64,000 nucleotides of DNA from Enterobacter sp. 638 (GCF_000016325.1 NC_009436.1:1550001-1614000); one strand, 5' to 3'; counted from the stretch's first letter, positions 42,101-53,023 are shown. A program made the numbers and translations. Notes: generated by a model not told the origin, from the letters alone.

Positions 42101-43581
42101 GTCATCGTCTGGAGCAGGCGGAAACAGAACGTAGCCGTACGCGTGACGCTTTGCGCAGTCATGCGGCTCAACTGAGCCAGTATGGCCAGGTTCTGGCGTC
42201 GCTGAAAAGCTCGTTTGATACCAAAAAAGAGCTATTAACCGATCTGCAAAAAGAGCTCCAGGATATCGGCGTGCGTGCGGATAGCGGGGCTGAAGAGCGG
42301 GCGCGTATTCGTCGCGATGAGCTGCACAGCCAGTTGAGCAATAACCGCTCGCGTCGTAATCAGCTGGAAAAAGCCCTGACTCTGTGTGAAGCGGAGATGG
42401 ATAATCTCACCCGTCGCCTTCGCAAGCTGGAACGTGATTATCACGAAATGCGCGAGCAGGTTGTGACCGCAAAAGCGGGATGGTGTGCGGTGATGCGTCT
42501 GGTGAAAGACAGTGGCGTTGAGCGTCGTTTGCATCGCCGTGAGCTGGCCTACCTTTCCGGCGATGAGCTGCGTTCCATGTCGGATAAGGCATTAGGTGCG
42601 CTGCGCCCTGCAGTGGCGGACAACGAACATCTGCGCGACGTGCTGCGCATGTCAGAAGATCCAAAACGTCCGGAACGTAAAATTCAGTTCTTTGTGGCGG
42701 TGTATCAGCACCTGCGCGAGCGTATCCGCCAGGATATTATCCGCACGGACGATCCGGTCGAAGCTATCGAGCAAATGGAGATCGAGCTGGGCCGTCTGAC
42801 CGAAGAGCTGACGTCTCGTGAACAGACGCTGGCGATTAGCTCTCGCAGCGTGGCGAATATTATTCGGAAAACGATCCAGCGCGAGCAAAACCGTATTCGG
42901 ATGCTCAACCAGGGGCTGCAAAGCGTGTCGTTTGGCCAGGTGAACAGCGTGCGTCTGAACGTTAACGTCCTCGAAGCTCACGCTACGCTGTTGGATGTGC
43001 TTTCAGAACAGCATGAGCAACACCAGGATCTGTTTAACAGCAATCGTCTGACCTTCTCTGAAGCGCTGGCCAAACTCTATCAGCGCCTCAATCCACAGAT
43101 CGATATGGGGCAGCGTACGCCACAAACTATCGGTGAAGAACTGCTGGATTACCGCAACTATCTGGAAATGGAAGTTGAGGTTAACCGCGGCTCCGACGGC
43201 TGGCTACGTGCCGAATCCGGTGCGTTGTCGACCGGGGAAGCGATCGGTACCGGGATGTCGATTCTGGTGATGGTTGTGCAGAGCTGGGAAGACGAATCGC
43301 GTCGCCTGCGCGGGAAAGATATTTCGCCTTGCCGTCTGCTGTTCCTCGATGAGGCCGCGCGACTGGATGCGCGATCTATCGCTACGTTGTTCGAGCTGTG
43401 CGACCGTTTGGGCATGCAGCTGATCATCGCTGCGCCAGAAAACATCAGCCCTGAGAAAGGCACAACCTATAAGCTGGTGCGTAAAGTATTCCAGAATACT
43501 GAGCATGTTCATGTCGTGGGTCTGCGAGGTTTTGCACCGCAACCGCCAGAGTCATTACCCGAAGCAGCTGACGCGTCGTAA
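39133..43581 (+). CDS. mukB: Chromosome partition protein MukB (SMC-like)
   Basis: A 1482-residue SMC-like ATPase, the motor of MukBEF. Walker A GGNGAGKS is at 34-41 in the N-terminal half-head; a coiled-coil arm rich in E/Q/L/R runs from about 300 to 1200 with the hinge near 650-780 ([13 protein letters not shown]). The C-terminal half-head has signature ALSTGEAIG (S1366) and Walker B LLFLDEA (D1406-E1407). The core aligns without shift to E. coli numbering; it is four residues shorter only at the variable C-terminus. It organises and segregates the chromosome and recruits topoisomerase IV. A terminator ends the operon. Confidence 0.99.
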   Translation: MIERGKFRSLTLINWNGFFARTFDLDELVTTLSGGNGAGKSTTMAAFVTALIPDLTLLHFRNTTEAGATSGSRDKGLHGKLKAGVCYSVLDVINSRHQRVVVGVRLQQVAGRDRKVDIKPFAIQGLPTSVQPTAMLTETLNDRQARVLSLQELKEKLEEIEGVQFKQFNSITDYHSLMFDLGIVARRLRSASDRSKYYRLIEASLYGGISSAITRSLRDYLLPENSGVRKAFQDMEAALRENRMTLEAIRVTQSDRDLFKHLISEATNYVAADYMRHANERRIHLDKALEYRRELFTSRKQLVAEQYKHVEMARELGEQNGAEGDLEADYQAASDHLNLVQTALRQQEKIERYESDLDELQIRLEEQNEVVAEATEMQEENEARAEAAELEVDELKNQLADYQQALDVQQTRAIQYTQALQALQRAKELCHLPDLTPESADEWLETFQAKQQEATDKLLSLDQKMSVAQTAHSQFEQAYQLVTAINGPLARSDAWEVARELLRDGVNQRHLAEQVQPLRMRLNELEQRLREQQEAERLLAEFCKRYGKRVDIDDLEALHQELEARIASLSDSVSNAGEQRMSLRQELEQLQSRTQKLLQRAPVWLAAQSSLNQLSEQCGEEFESSQDVTEYLQQLLEREREAIVERDEVGARKRAIDEEIERLSQPGGAEDSRLNALAERFGGVLLSEIYDDVSLDDAPYFSALYGPSRNAIVVPDLSLIADQLEGLEDCPEDLYLIEGDPQSFDDSVFSVDELEKAVVVKIADRQWRYSRFPTLPLFGRAARENRIESLHAERETLSERFATLSFDVQKTQRLHQSFSRFIGSHVAVAFEPDPEAEIRKLNTRRGELERAISLHENDNQQSRVQFEQAKEGVAALNRILPRLNLLADETLADRVDEIQERLDEAQEAARFVQQHGNQLAKLEPVLSVLQSDPEQFEQLKEDYAYSQQVQRDARQQAFALAEVVQRRAHFGYSDSAEMLSGNSDLNEKLRHRLEQAETERSRTRDALRSHAAQLSQYGQVLASLKSSFDTKKELLTDLQKELQDIGVRADSGAEERARIRRDELHSQLSNNRSRRNQLEKALTLCEAEMDNLTRRLRKLERDYHEMREQVVTAKAGWCAVMRLVKDSGVERRLHRRELAYLSGDELRSMSDKALGALRPAVADNEHLRDVLRMSEDPKRPERKIQFFVAVYQHLRERIRQDIIRTDDPVEAIEQMEIELGRLTEELTSREQTLAISSRSVANIIRKTIQREQNRIRMLNQGLQSVSFGQVNSVRLNVNVLEAHATLLDVLSEQHEQHQDLFNSNRLTFSEALAKLYQRLNPQIDMGQRTPQTIGEELLDYRNYLEMEVEVNRGSDGWLRAESGALSTGEAIGTGMSILVMVVQSWEDESRRLRGKDISPCRLLFLDEAARLDARSIATLFELCDRLGMQLIIAAPENISPEKGTTYKLVRKVFQNTEHVHVVGLRGFAPQPPESLPEAADAS

Positions 43582-43593
43582 GACGCTTTGACG

Positions 43594-43625
43594 AAAAGGG
43601 CGGCACTCTGGTGTCGCCCTTTTTA
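43594..43625 (+). terminator. mukFEB operon terminator
   Basis: AAGGGCG-G-CAC / GTG-T-CGCCCTT stem (one G-T pair, loop TCTG), A-run before and T-run after, 14 nt past mukB. Confidence 0.92.
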
Positions 43626-43703
43626 TTTGTTTAACTTGTATTCCAGACTACGTTATCTTTAAACTTCTTTACATAAGGTCAGGCAACAGCGTATATGCCT
43701 TTC

Positions 43704-43709
43704 TATAAT
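43704..43709 (+). promoter_or_regulatory. ldtD promoter -10 box
   Basis: A perfect TATAAT 53 nt before the ldtD start with no good -35 box, as expected if an activator is needed. E. coli ldtD is induced by Cpx; I could not place a full CpxR box. Confidence 0.4.
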
Positions 43710-43761
43710 TAAGAATAGCCCCAGTGTTGTGGGCAAGTCGTAAGAAAACAGGGGGCAAGGG

Positions 43762-45585
43762 ATGTTGCTAAAGAAAATCCGTGGTTGTCAGCTATCAGCA
43801 CTGACTGTGTGCCTGACCGTAATATTCGCTCCACTGTTTAACGCCCAGGCCGATGAGCCTGAAGTGGTTCCGGTTGATAGCTCCGCGACGATGGGCACGC
43901 AGCCAACTTCGCTGTCGCAACCACTGGAACAGTCTCCCGCCACAGCCATTATGGCAGGTATTAAACCTTTGCCAGCCGGTGTCGATACCGCAGCCCTGCA
44001 CCAGCAGTTGCAGTCCGAGCTGCCGTCGGGTTATACACCCGCGTATATCAGTCAACTTACATTGCTGTATGCCGCGCGCGACATGAAGCCGATGTGGGAA
44101 GACCGCGATGCCGTGCGTGCTTTCCAGCAGCAACTGGCCGAGGTAGCGATTGCGGGTTTTCAACCACAATTTACCGCCTGGGTTGAGCTGTTGACCGATC
44201 CAGCTGTCACCGGAATGGCGCGGGATATCGTACTCTCCGACGCCATGATGGGTTATCTTCAGTTTATCGCCGGGATTCCGGTTAATGGCAACCGTTGGCT
44301 TTATAGCGATAAAGCCTACAAATTAGCGACACCTGCGCTCTCCGTGATTAACCAGTGGCAACTGGCACTGGATCAGGGAACCTTACCGCGTTTTATTGCC
44401 AGCCTTGCGCCAGCACACCCGCAATATGCCACGATGCATCAGTCATTACTGAAACTGGTGGCCGATACGCGACCGTGGCCGCAACTGCGCGGTACCGCCA
44501 CGCTGCGACCGGGTCAATGGAGCAGCGATGTGCCTGCATTGCGTGAAATTCTGTTGCGTTCAGGCGCAACAGGGGCAGAACCGAAAATTGCACTCCCCGG
44601 TGATGATCCGCAAGGCGTCGTGGTTAGTCCATCCGCACCTGCGCCTGAAGTAAAAGCCGCGCTACCGACCGGTAAACCCGCGGCATACGATCGCGAACTG
44701 GTGGCGGCAGTCAAAACCTTCCAGATGACGCAAGGTTTAGGCGCAGATGGCGTAATTGGCCCATCAACGCGCGACTGGTTAAATGTCTCTCCGGCGCAGC
44801 GAGCAGGGGTTTTGGCACTCAATATTCAGCGTCTGAGACTGCTTCCAGGAACACTCTCTACTGGCATAATGGTGAACATACCGGCTTATTCGCTGGTGTA
44901 TTACCAGAATGGCAGTGAAGTTCTGGCGTCACGCGTCATCGTTGGACGCCCGGATCGTAAAACGCCGATGATGAGCAGCGCGCTGAACAATGTGGTCGTC
45001 AATCCGCCATGGAATGTCCCGCCAACGCTGGCGCGCAAAGATATTCTGCCGAAGTTGTGGGATGACCCAGGCTACCTGGAACGTCACGGCTATACCGTGA
45101 TGCGCGGCTGGAACAGCAGCCAGGCGATCGATCCGTATCAGGTTGACTGGGCAACGATTACGCCGTCAAACCTGCCATTCCGCTTCCAGCAAGCGCCGGG
45201 TGAGCGCAATTCGCTAGGCCGGTACAAATTCAATATGCCGAGCTCGGATGCGATCTATCTGCACGATACGCCGAACCATAACTTGTTCCAGAAGGATGCA
45301 CGCGCGCTGAGTTCCGGCTGTGTGCGCGTGAATAAAGCGTCTGAACTGGCAAATATGTTGTTGGGCGATGCGGGGTGGAACGACACACGGATTTCCGACA
45401 CCCTCAAAGAGGGGAATACGCGCTACGTTAATATTCGACACAATATTCCGGTTAACCTTTACTATCTGACTGCGTTTGTTGGCGAAGATGGGCGTACTCA
45501 GTATCGTACAGATATTTACAATTATGATCTCACCGCGCGATCAGGCGCACAAATTTTGCCAAAAGCTGAACAATTAATCAGGTAA
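43762..45585 (+). CDS. ldtD: L,D-transpeptidase LdtD
   Basis: A 607-residue periplasmic transpeptidase (YcbB) forming 3-3 (mDAP-mDAP) peptidoglycan crosslinks, which repair stressed walls and bypass beta-lactam-inhibited PBPs. A signal or anchor helix is at about 10-30. A peptidoglycan-binding domain follows ([22 protein letters not shown]), then the YkuD domain with HDTPNHNLF and catalytic SSGCVRV (C520). Eight residues shorter than E. coli LdtD, the differences being in the low-complexity stretches near 35-60 and 285-310. Confidence 0.97.
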   Translation: MLLKKIRGCQLSALTVCLTVIFAPLFNAQADEPEVVPVDSSATMGTQPTSLSQPLEQSPATAIMAGIKPLPAGVDTAALHQQLQSELPSGYTPAYISQLTLLYAARDMKPMWEDRDAVRAFQQQLAEVAIAGFQPQFTAWVELLTDPAVTGMARDIVLSDAMMGYLQFIAGIPVNGNRWLYSDKAYKLATPALSVINQWQLALDQGTLPRFIASLAPAHPQYATMHQSLLKLVADTRPWPQLRGTATLRPGQWSSDVPALREILLRSGATGAEPKIALPGDDPQGVVVSPSAPAPEVKAALPTGKPAAYDRELVAAVKTFQMTQGLGADGVIGPSTRDWLNVSPAQRAGVLALNIQRLRLLPGTLSTGIMVNIPAYSLVYYQNGSEVLASRVIVGRPDRKTPMMSSALNNVVVNPPWNVPPTLARKDILPKLWDDPGYLERHGYTVMRGWNSSQAIDPYQVDWATITPSNLPFRFQQAPGERNSLGRYKFNMPSSDAIYLHDTPNHNLFQKDARALSSGCVRVNKASELANMLLGDAGWNDTRISDTLKEGNTRYVNIRHNIPVNLYYLTAFVGEDGRTQYRTDIYNYDLTARSGAQILPKAEQLIR

Positions 45586-45760
45586 ATGAAGTAGTTCGGG
45601 AAAAATGATTGTCGTAAGTTATGGTGAAGATGGGGCTAAATCGCTGCAAGCCCCGTGTTTACTGGGGTTGGGCGCCTTGACGCAGGCTGTTGAGCCAGTT
45701 AAGGTGCCCTTCGTGCGCTAAGCATATTTACGATAACATTGACCTGTAGACCTGATTACC

Positions 45761-46312
45761 ATGGACAAATTTGACGCTAATCGCCGCAAACTGCTGGCGT
45801 TAGGTGGTGTTGCGCTCGGCGCAGCGGCCATCTTGCCTACGCCAGCATTTGCCACCCTCTCGACACCTCGTCCGCGTATTTTGACGTTAAACAACCTGCA
45901 CACCGGTGAGTCAATTAAGGCGGAGTTTTTCGATGGCAGAGGCTATATTCAGGATGAATTAGCAAAACTTAACCATTTTTTCCGTGACTATCGCGCGAAT
46001 AAAATAAAAGCCATCGATCCAGGATTATTTGATCAACTTTTCCGCCTTCAGGGATTGCTTGGAACGCGCAAGCCCGTGCAACTCGTTTCTGGTTATCGTT
46101 CGCTCGATACCAATAATGAACTGCGAGCTCATAGCCGTGGGGTAGCTAAAAAAAGTTATCACACGAAAGGGCAGGCGATGGATTTTCATATTGAAGGCAT
46201 TTCATTAGCCAATGTACGCAAAGCCGCGTTATCTCTGCGCGCAGGTGGTGTAGGATATTACCCACGTAGCAACTTTGTGCATATTGATACCGGGCCAAAT
46301 CGGCACTGGTAA
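45761..46312 (+). CDS. mepK: Murein DD-endopeptidase MepK
   Basis: A 183-residue peptidase M15-type (DUF882) zinc endopeptidase (YcbK) that cuts crosslinks, with preference for the 3-3 kind. The N-terminal ANRRKLLALGG looks like a twin-arginine signal, with cleavage after PAFA. Zinc ligands are H134, D141 and H174 in HTKGQAMDFH and VHIDTG. One Ala longer than E. coli in the signal hydrophobic core. Its position beside ldtD pairs a 3-3 crosslink maker with a 3-3 crosslink cutter. gloC starts 15 nt later. Confidence 0.96.
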   Translation: MDKFDANRRKLLALGGVALGAAAILPTPAFATLSTPRPRILTLNNLHTGESIKAEFFDGRGYIQDELAKLNHFFRDYRANKIKAIDPGLFDQLFRLQGLLGTRKPVQLVSGYRSLDTNNELRAHSRGVAKKSYHTKGQAMDFHIEGISLANVRKAALSLRAGGVGYYPRSNFVHIDTGPNRHW

Positions 46313-46327
46313 TAATGAAGGAGCAGT

Positions 46328-46975
46328 ATGAACTATCGTATTATTCCGGTAACTGCGTTCTCCCAGAACTGTTCGCTTATCTGGTGTGAACAAACCAAAC
46401 TGGCTGCGCTTGTCGATCCCGGCGGAGATGCTGAGAAGATCAAGCAAGAAGTCGCTGCGTCCGGCGTGACGTTGAAGCAGATTTTGCTAACCCATGGTCA
46501 CCTAGATCATGTTGGGGCGGCGGCTGAACTGGCGCAACATTACGGTGTGCCGGTCATTGGACCGGAAAAAGAAGATGAGTTCTGGCTGCAAGGGTTGGCC
46601 GCCCAAAGCCGCATGTTTGGTCTCGATGAGTGTCTACCCTTGACACCCGATCGTTGGCTAAATGAGGGCGAAAGCGTGAACGTCGGGAATGTGACGTTAC
46701 AGATATTGCATTGCCCGGGCCACACGCCGGGGCATATCGTCTTCTTTGATGACCAATCGCGTTTGCTGATCTCAGGCGACGTGATTTTCAAAGGTGGCGT
46801 AGGACGCAGCGATTTTCCACGCGGCGATCACGGACAGTTAATTCAGTCGATTAAACAGAAGCTGTTGCCGTTGGGCGACGACGTAACGTTTATCGCGGGG
46901 CATGGACCGATGTCGACGCTAGGATATGAGCGTTTGCACAATCCGTTCCTGCAGGATGAAATACCTGTCTGGTAA
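46328..46975 (+). CDS. gloC: Hydroxyacylglutathione hydrolase, type II glyoxalase GloC
   Basis: A 215-residue metallo-beta-lactamase-fold enzyme (YcbL) hydrolysing S-lactoylglutathione in methylglyoxal detoxification. The metal motif THGHLDH gives H56, H58, D60 and H61; further ligands are in [15 protein letters not shown] and GHGP. Nearly identical in length and motifs to E. coli GloC. Start after AAGGAGCAGT. Possibly cotranscribed with mepK. Confidence 0.97.
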   Translation: MNYRIIPVTAFSQNCSLIWCEQTKLAALVDPGGDAEKIKQEVAASGVTLKQILLTHGHLDHVGAAAELAQHYGVPVIGPEKEDEFWLQGLAAQSRMFGLDECLPLTPDRWLNEGESVNVGNVTLQILHCPGHTPGHIVFFDDQSRLLISGDVIFKGGVGRSDFPRGDHGQLIQSIKQKLLPLGDDVTFIAGHGPMSTLGYERLHNPFLQDEIPVW

Positions 46976-46983
46976 AGACGAAT

Positions 46984-47015
46984 AAAAAAGCCCGCATCTG
47001 CGGGCTTTATTTTTA
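46984..47015. terminator. Bidirectional terminator between gloC and aspC
   Basis: AAAGCCCGC-ATCT-GCGGGCTTT with A-run before and T-run after; serves the converging gloC and aspC. Confidence 0.93.
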
Positions 47016-47026
47016 TCTATCGAAGC

Positions 47027-48217
47027 TTACAGTACAGCGACAATCGCTTCGCACAGTGGCGCCATGTTGTCAGGCGTCATACCCGCAACGTTGACGCGAC
47101 CAGAAGCGACGGCGTAGACACCGAACTCCTCACGCAGGCGCAGAACCTGCTCTTTGGTCAAGCCGCTAAACGAGAACATCCCGTTCTGCTTGATGATGAA
47201 GCTAAAATCGCGATCCGCGCCTTTCTCCGCCAGAGTATTCACGAACAGCAGACGCATACGCTGGATGCGCTGGCGCATATCGTTTAGCTCTTGTTCCCAG
47301 ATGGCACGCAGCGCGTCATTGCTGAGGATCGTCGCGACTACGGAAGCGCCGTGCGCCGGTGGGTTCGAGTAGTTGGCACGAATAACGGATTTCATCTGGC
47401 TAAAGGCGCGGTCAACGGTCTGCTCGTCAGACGCAACCAGCGTGCAAGCACCTACACGCTCATTGTACAGGCCAAAGTTCTTGGAATAGGAACTTGCAAC
47501 AATCAGCTCCTGATGCAGCGCAGCAAAGGCACGCAGGCCTTCGGCGTCTTCTTCCAGGCCGCGAGCAAAGCCCTGGTAGGCGAAGTCGAACAGCGGCAGC
47601 CAGCCTTTTTCAGCAGACAGTTTTGCCAGCGTTTCCCACTGCTCAAGCGTAGGATCAATACCGGTAGGGTTATGGCAGCAGCCATGGAACAGAACCACGT
47701 CACCCGCTTGCGCATCATTCAGGCTTGCCAGCAGGCCGTCAAAATCCAGGGTGTGATTCGCTGCGTCATAATAGGCGTATTCACACACTTCCAGACCTGC
47801 GGAATTAAACACGCTTTTATGGTTCGGCCAGCTCGGGTTACTTACCCAGACGCGCTTGGCTGAGGTGTTTTTCGCAAGGAAATCCGCCGCGACGCGCAGT
47901 GCGCCAGTACCGCCAGGCGTTTGCGCAGTGCGAGCACGTTTATCGCTGATAATCGCGTTGCCTTTGCCAAACAGCAATTCCTGAGTGCAATGACCAAATT
48001 CCGGAATACCATCAATGCCGAGGTAATTTTTGGTGTTTTCGTTTTCCAGCAGATACTGCTCGGCTTTTTTAACGCTGGTCAGAACCGGAGTCTTGCCGGT
48101 CTCATCTTTATAGACACCAATACCCAGATTAATTTTTGAAGGGCGGTCATCAGCACGAAACAGATCGGCCAGGCCCAGGATTGGGTCGGCAGGGGCAGCG
48201 GTAATGTTCTCAAACAT
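47027..48217 (-). CDS. aspC: Aspartate aminotransferase
   Basis: A 396-residue class I PLP aminotransferase interconverting aspartate and 2-oxoglutarate with oxaloacetate and glutamate; also acts on aromatic amino acids. The Schiff-base lysine is K246 in [15 protein letters not shown]. Other cofactor residues are in GGTGALR, HNPTG and FDFAYQGF. Same length as E. coli AspC. Downstream of ompF but separated from it by a strong terminator. Confidence 0.99.
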   Translation of the reverse strand: MFENITAAPADPILGLADLFRADDRPSKINLGIGVYKDETGKTPVLTSVKKAEQYLLENENTKNYLGIDGIPEFGHCTQELLFGKGNAIISDKRARTAQTPGGTGALRVAADFLAKNTSAKRVWVSNPSWPNHKSVFNSAGLEVCEYAYYDAANHTLDFDGLLASLNDAQAGDVVLFHGCCHNPTGIDPTLEQWETLAKLSAEKGWLPLFDFAYQGFARGLEEDAEGLRAFAALHQELIVASSYSKNFGLYNERVGACTLVASDEQTVDRAFSQMKSVIRANYSNPPAHGASVVATILSNDALRAIWEQELNDMRQRIQRMRLLFVNTLAEKGADRDFSFIIKQNGMFSFSGLTKEQVLRLREEFGVYAVASGRVNVAGMTPDNMAPLCEAIVAVL

Positions 48218-48346
48218 GACGAGGTTCCATTGTGATTACAGAAGTGAAATCCGCTATCAGGTTAACGGTTGATCTACAAAATGCCAACCGTTTGCGACAA
48301 AAAGCGTGCGCCTTTTCAAAAGTCGCCATTTATTGCTTTCAGACAT

Positions 48347-48374
48347 AAAAAAAACAGGACCGAAGTCCTGTTTT
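48347..48374 (-). terminator. ompF terminator
   Basis: On the minus strand a perfect 10-bp stem AAAACAGGAC/GTCCTGTTTT with loop TTCG is followed by a long U-run, 29 nt after ompF. Confidence 0.94.
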
Positions 48375-48402
48375 CTAGGCATTTAGCAGAGAGGGCTGCT
48401 TA

Positions 48403-49509
48403 TTAGAACTGGTAAGTTACACCAACAGTTGCCTGGTTGTCAGAACCAACCCAGCTAGTGTCTGCGTCTTTATCATCCAACAGGTTGAAACGGTAATCAC
48501 CGTACACGTTGAAGTTTTTGTTGAAGTAGTAAGTCGCGCCAGTGGTGATGTATTTAGCCAGGTCGCGGTCGCCGATACCGTTCAGGTCTTTGCCTTTAGA
48601 CTGAACGTAAGACACGGATGGACGCAGGCCGAAATCGAACTGGTACTGAGCAATAACTTCAAAGTTCTGAGTTTTGTTAGCTACGTTATAAACGTCGCCA
48701 TCGTCATTTGGAGTATTTTTCTCGCCGCTGTTACCCAGGATGCTCATGTTGCGAGTCTCTGCGTATACAGTTGCCAGGTAGATGTTGTTTGCATCGTATT
48801 TCGCGCCAACAGCCCAGGATTCAGCTTTATCGCCTTTACCGTCAGCTTTCTGATCCAGAGTACGGTTTGCAGTGCTGTAAGCACCGATCAGACCGAAGCC
48901 TTCGCCAAACTCATAACCCAGGGACAGGCCAACGCCGTCGCCATTTGCTTTATTCAGGTTGTCGTTACGATCGTTTTTACCCTGGTACTGAACGCCGAAG
49001 TTCAGACCATCAACCAGACCGAAGAAGTTGCTGTTACGGTAGGTCAGCAGGCCAGTAGAACGGCTGGTCATGTAGTTGTCGGTGTAACCGCCACCCCAAG
49101 TTTCGCCAGAGAATGATGGAGCCATATCGGTGTAAGACTCAACATCGTAAACGATGCCATAGTTACGACCGTAGTCCAGGGAACCTGCGTCAGAAACTTT
49201 GATACCAGCGAAAGCCAGACGAGTCACGTTAGTCTGATCGCCTTCAGCAGCGCCAGCACGTGCACGGTATTCCCACTGACCGTAACCGGTTACTTGATCA
49301 TTAACCTGGGTTTCACCTTTGAAGCCGATCTGGCCGTAAGAGGAGTCAGCATTTTTGTGTTCGCCGGAAGTGGTGAAGCCATGCTCACCAACAACTTTAC
49401 CGTAGAAGTCCAGTTTGTTGCCGTTTTTGTTATAGATTTCTGCAGCGTTTGCTGCACCGGCTACCAGCAGGGCAGGGATAACCACTGCCAGGATATTGCG
49501 CTTCATCAT
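48403..49509 (-). CDS. ompF: Outer membrane porin OmpF with altered constriction zone
   Basis: A 368-residue general porin, trimeric 16-stranded barrel. The signal peptide [22 protein letters not shown] (22 residues) is cut before [10 protein letters not shown]; the protein ends in the classical YQF. The locus (aspC-ompF-asnS), OmpR-type promoter and MicF-pairing leader identify it as ompF. The loops differ strongly from E. coli OmpF. Two eyelet residues are changed: R42 is Gln ([11 protein letters not shown]) and E117 of the conserved PEFGGD in loop 3 is Ser ([11 protein letters not shown]). K16, R82, R132 and D113 equivalents are kept. A different porin paralogue at this locus cannot be fully excluded. 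Confidence 0.9.
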   Translation of the reverse strand: MMKRNILAVVIPALLVAGAANAAEIYNKNGNKLDFYGKVVGEHGFTTSGEHKNADSSYGQIGFKGETQVNDQVTGYGQWEYRARAGAAEGDQTNVTRLAFAGIKVSDAGSLDYGRNYGIVYDVESYTDMAPSFSGETWGGGYTDNYMTSRSTGLLTYRNSNFFGLVDGLNFGVQYQGKNDRNDNLNKANGDGVGLSLGYEFGEGFGLIGAYSTANRTLDQKADGKGDKAESWAVGAKYDANNIYLATVYAETRNMSILGNSGEKNTPNDDGDVYNVANKTQNFEVIAQYQFDFGLRPSVSYVQSKGKDLNGIGDRDLAKYITTGATYYFNKNFNVYGDYRFNLLDDKDADTSWVGSDNQATVGVTYQF

Positions 49510-49524
49510 TATTTATTACCCTCA
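49504..49524 (-). promoter_or_regulatory. MicF small-RNA pairing site at the ompF start
   Basis: The minus strand across the ribosome-binding site and start reads TGAGGGTAATAAATAATG, then ATG, the same stretch that pairs with MicF in E. coli. Known for the family; conservation here is direct. GAGGGTAATAA is the ribosome-binding site. Confidence 0.75.
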
Positions 49525-49628
49525 TTGGTTTTTTTTTATGACACTCGCCACTGCCCTCAATAAATTCTGTCAATAAATATTTCCGGAACTATTGATGAGA
49601 GTTTGGTGTCTTTATGTATCTGACAGGC

Positions 49629-49723
49629 ATCTTTCCATTCAAAGAACCGTTTCGCTAGCCTGAAAGTGCTACAAATATAAAGATTGAGTAACAAAAAGAA
49701 ATTATGTGTAACTAAATGTGAAT
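49629..49723 (-). promoter_or_regulatory. ompF promoter with OmpR-binding region
   Basis: On the minus strand the -10 box AAAGAT (49629-49634) is in the same context as E. coli ompF (GAATGGAAAGATGCCTG). Upstream is TTTGTAGCACTTTC (the F3 OmpR site, about 49662-49683), then TTTCTTTTTGTTACTC (F2-like) and AGTTACACATAA (F1-like). The predicted leader is about 110 nt, as in E. coli. Confidence 0.75.
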
Positions 49724-49725
49724 TT

Positions 49726-50076
49726 ACTGGAACTTTGTGAACCACCTCAAATTTCAGAACTGATTGCTGAATAAAAAGACTGGCGCATTGCTATATATAT
49801 GAATTGCTTATATTTAATTTTAATAAAGGCGTTTCATATCAACAGAACCTAAACAACCCTGTTTTTCTTATTGTCAACATTAGCCGTCTGAACGTCTGTG
49901 TTTTTGATTGAAATTTGTGCTAATGCAATGATTCGCGATTAGACGCAATAAGAATGCGGTTTATTTTTTGTACATGGATATTTCGTGGAAATAAAACGTA
50001 ACAGCTAGGGGAAATGACGGGGTTGCACTTTAGAAACGCTGACTTTTGACTGACATTAATTGACACTGCAGAATAA
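49726..50076. other. Upstream part of the asnS-ompF gap
   Basis: AT-rich and without a gene. In E. coli a distal OmpR site (F4) and IHF sites lie here; I cannot place them with confidence. Confidence 0.5.
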
Positions 50077-50106
50077 AATAACGGTCAGCGATTGCTGACC
50101 GTTATT
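50077..50106 (-). terminator. asnS terminator hairpin
   Basis: A perfect 13-bp inverted repeat AATAACGGTCAGC/GCTGACCGTTATT (loop of 4) ends 11 nt after the asnS stop, followed on the minus strand by TTATTCT. Confidence 0.8.
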
Positions 50107-50116
50107 AATTTAGAGA

Positions 50117-51517
50117 TTAGAAACTGGCGTTGCGCGGCGTTCTTGGGAAGGCGATTACGTCACGTACGTTCTGAACACCGGTGACATAGGCGATCAGACG
50201 TTCGAAGCCCAGACCAAAGCCTGAGTGTGGCACGGTGCCGTAACGACGAAGGTCGCGATACCAGCTGTAATCTGCCGGGTTCAGACCCATCTCTTCCATA
50301 CGTGCGTCCAGCACGTCCAGGCGCTCTTCACGCTGGGAACCACCGATGATTTCACCGATGCCTGGCGCAAGCACGTCCATTGCGGCGACGGTTTTACCGT
50401 CTTCGTTAAGGCGCATATAGAAGGCCTTAATGTCTTTCGGATAGTTTTTCACCACGACCGGGGCTTTAAAGTGTTTCTCAGCCAGATAACGTTCGTGTTC
50501 GGAAGACAAATCGACGCCCCAATAAACCGGGTTCTCGAATTTCTCACCGCATTTTTCCAGGATAGCCACCGCGTCGGTGTAATCCACCTGAGCGAAATCA
50601 GCGGAGACGAAACGCTCCAGACGTGCAACCGCATCGCTGTCGACACGCTCAGCGAAGAATTTCATGTCATCAGCACGTTCTTCCAGAACTGCTTTGAAGA
50701 CGTACTTCAGCATTGCTTCTGCCAGACCCGCAACATCGTTCAGGTTCGCGAAAGCCACTTCTGGCTCAAGCATCCAGAACTCCGCCAGGTGACGGCTGGT
50801 GTTAGAGTTTTCCGCGCGGAAAGTAGGGCCGAAGGTATAGATCTTAGACAGCGCACAGGCGTAAGTTTCGCCGTTCAGCTGGCCGGAGACGGTCAGGAAT
50901 GCTTCTTTACCAAAGAAGTCTTTGTCGAAATCGACTTTGCCTTCAGGCGTACGCGGTAAGTTTTCCAGATCTAATGTTGAAACGCGGAACATTTCGCCCG
51001 CACCTTCGGTATCTGATGCGGTGATCAGCGGGGTGGAAACCCAGAAGTAACCCTGCTCATCGAAGAAGCGATGCAGGGCCTGCGCCAGAGTGTGGCGCAC
51101 ACGGGCCACGGCGCCGATCATGTTGGTGCGCGGGCGCAGGTGAGCGACTTCACGCAGATACTCAATGCTATGGCGTTTAGCCGCCATTGGGTAGGTGTCA
51201 GGATCTTCAACCCAGCCAGTGACTTCAATTGCCGTCGCCTGCAGTTCAAAGCTCTGGCCTTGACCCGGGGAAGCGACCACAACACCCGTAACGATGACGG
51301 AGCAACCGGTCGTCAGGTGCAGAACGTCGTCATTGTAATTGGGCAGAGAATTATTAATGACGGCCTGTACAGGATCAAAGCAGGAACCGTCATAGACGGC
51401 GAGGAAGGAGATGCCAGCTTTAGAATCTCGGCGAGTACGCACCCATCCGCGCACGGTGACTTCTTGGTCAACGGCGACGCGGCCCTGGAGTACGTCGGCT
51501 ACAGGCACAACGCTCAT
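50117..51517 (-). CDS. asnS: Asparaginyl-tRNA synthetase
   Basis: A 466-residue class IIb synthetase. The N-terminal OB-fold anticodon-binding domain (about 1-110; [20 protein letters not shown]) precedes the catalytic core. Motif 2 is [15 protein letters not shown] and motif 3 [15 protein letters not shown]. Same length as E. coli AsnRS. Near the C-terminus [14 protein letters not shown] has Ala where I recall Pro in E. coli. The start follows AGAGAG. An ERIC repeat lies 29 bp upstream, in or near its leader. Confidence 0.99.
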   Translation of the reverse strand: MSVVPVADVLQGRVAVDQEVTVRGWVRTRRDSKAGISFLAVYDGSCFDPVQAVINNSLPNYNDDVLHLTTGCSVIVTGVVVASPGQGQSFELQATAIEVTGWVEDPDTYPMAAKRHSIEYLREVAHLRPRTNMIGAVARVRHTLAQALHRFFDEQGYFWVSTPLITASDTEGAGEMFRVSTLDLENLPRTPEGKVDFDKDFFGKEAFLTVSGQLNGETYACALSKIYTFGPTFRAENSNTSRHLAEFWMLEPEVAFANLNDVAGLAEAMLKYVFKAVLEERADDMKFFAERVDSDAVARLERFVSADFAQVDYTDAVAILEKCGEKFENPVYWGVDLSSEHERYLAEKHFKAPVVVKNYPKDIKAFYMRLNEDGKTVAAMDVLAPGIGEIIGGSQREERLDVLDARMEEMGLNPADYSWYRDLRRYGTVPHSGFGLGFERLIAYVTGVQNVRDVIAFPRTPRNASF

Positions 51518-51546
51518 AATAATCTCTCTGTTAATAGTCGGAAAAA

Positions 51547-51658
51547 ATACCCGTCATACTTCAGGTTGCATGTGGGTTGGCTGCGCTCGTTCTTACTTAT
51601 GTAAGCTCCGGGGATCCACTCCCTAGCCGCCTTCCTGCAACCCTATTATTTAGGGTAT
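51547..51658. repeat. ERIC element, internally shortened
   Basis: A 112-bp imperfect palindrome with ends ATACCC and GGGTAT. It contains the ERIC landmarks CATACTTCAGGTTGCATGTG, TTACTTATGTAAGCTCC and CCGCCTTCCTGCAA. Standard ERIC copies are about 126-127 bp; here the central segment CACCCCAGTCAC, between CGCTC and TTACTTA, is lost and the right core arm reads GGGGATCCACTC. It lies between asnS and pncB. Confidence 0.88.
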
Positions 51659-51791
51659 AGACACTTGTCCGCCCATATCGGGGGGATATCTATGTTACCT
51701 GGCATCCGCCATCAGACAAGTAGAATTCGCAGAGAATAGAGAAGAAAAGAGAAAAATATGAGGGGAGGGGCCAGGAATGGCCCCAAACAGG

Positions 51792-52994
51792 TTAACTGGC
51801 TTTTTTGATTTGCGGCAGATCGAAGGCTTTACGCAATGCGCGAACAAAGGCTTTGTCATGGCAAATGGTTTTGCCTGGGCTGTCAGACAGTTTGGCGACT
51901 GGCTTACCGTTACATTCCACTAGCTTAATAACGATATTCAGTGGTTTTACCTGAGGGATATCGCAGGTTAAACGCGTACCAATTCCAAAGCTCAAATTCA
52001 CTCTGGCTGAAAAGTGGCGATAAAGCTCAAGGGCTTTAGACAGATCCAAATTATCAGAAAAAACCAACACTTTGGTCAGCGGATCAATGCCGAGTTTTTT
52101 GTAATGCGCGATTGCTTTTTCGCCCCACTCAACCGGATCCCCTGAATCATGGCGCAGGCCCTGATAGCGCTGTGCAAATTCAGGACCAAAATCGCGCAGG
52201 AACGCGTCCATGGTAATGCAGTCGGTCAGCGCAATACCGAGTTGATCCGGATACTCTTCCAGCCAAGCCGCCAGCGCAGCACGTTGGCTGGTGGCAAGAT
52301 CGGGGCTGATTTGCTGGTGCGCCTGGAACCACTCGTGGGCTTGTGTTCCCATTGGTGTCAGATTGCGGCGTCGCGCTAAATCATAATTGCTGGTGCCAAC
52401 GAACCACGGCTCCTGCTGTAAGCGCTTGACAATGGCTTGTTGTACTTCGCGTGAGAAACGGCGGCGGGTACCAAAATCCATCAGGCGGAAACGGGACATA
52501 TCCACGGATTCTGTCATCTGGGCGAATTCGCCGAGTTTGCTTTCAAGCGTCGCGAGCGCATGTTCAACGCCCATTTCGGGAGAGCGATAGCGGTGCACAA
52601 TCTCGCTAATGACCGCCAGCAGCGGCACTTCCCACATAATTACTTCACGCCACGGGCCAGCAAGACGGATATTCAGCTTGCCGTTATCGTTGGTAATCGT
52701 GACTTGTTCAGGGTTGAAGCGGAAATCGCGCAGCCAGTCTAAATAGTCGGCTTTAAAGAACGGCAGGCCAGAGAGCCACTGGTATTCGTCGTCCTGCAGC
52801 GCCAGATGCTGCATAGCATCGACCTGTTCACGAATGGAGTCGGCGTAAATACCGAGCAGGTCATCACCACGGCAACGAAACTCGGCCGCTACCTGTACGT
52901 CGTAGTAATGGTGAAAAACGGCTTGCTGCATGTGCAATTTATACGCATCGGTATCCAGCAACGTATGCAGAACAGGAGAAGCGAATTGAGTCAT
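51792..52994 (-). CDS. pncB: Nicotinate phosphoribosyltransferase
   Basis: A 400-residue enzyme of NAD salvage, making nicotinate mononucleotide from nicotinate and PRPP with ATP use. The phosphorylated histidine is H220 in [15 protein letters not shown] (H219 mature). DFGTRRRFS and [13 protein letters not shown] are family motifs. The ATG of [10 protein letters not shown] is chosen by family length; the longer frame from 53042 starts inside the NadR operator. Regulated by NadR through the box just upstream. Confidence 0.98.
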   Translation of the reverse strand: MTQFASPVLHTLLDTDAYKLHMQQAVFHHYYDVQVAAEFRCRGDDLLGIYADSIREQVDAMQHLALQDDEYQWLSGLPFFKADYLDWLRDFRFNPEQVTITNDNGKLNIRLAGPWREVIMWEVPLLAVISEIVHRYRSPEMGVEHALATLESKLGEFAQMTESVDMSRFRLMDFGTRRRFSREVQQAIVKRLQQEPWFVGTSNYDLARRRNLTPMGTQAHEWFQAHQQISPDLATSQRAALAAWLEEYPDQLGIALTDCITMDAFLRDFGPEFAQRYQGLRHDSGDPVEWGEKAIAHYKKLGIDPLTKVLVFSDNLDLSKALELYRHFSARVNLSFGIGTRLTCDIPQVKPLNIVIKLVECNGKPVAKLSDSPGKTICHDKAFVRALRKAFDLPQIKKAS

Positions 52995-53023
52995 AGGTGC
53001 GCCGTAGCATCCTCTCACGGGAG

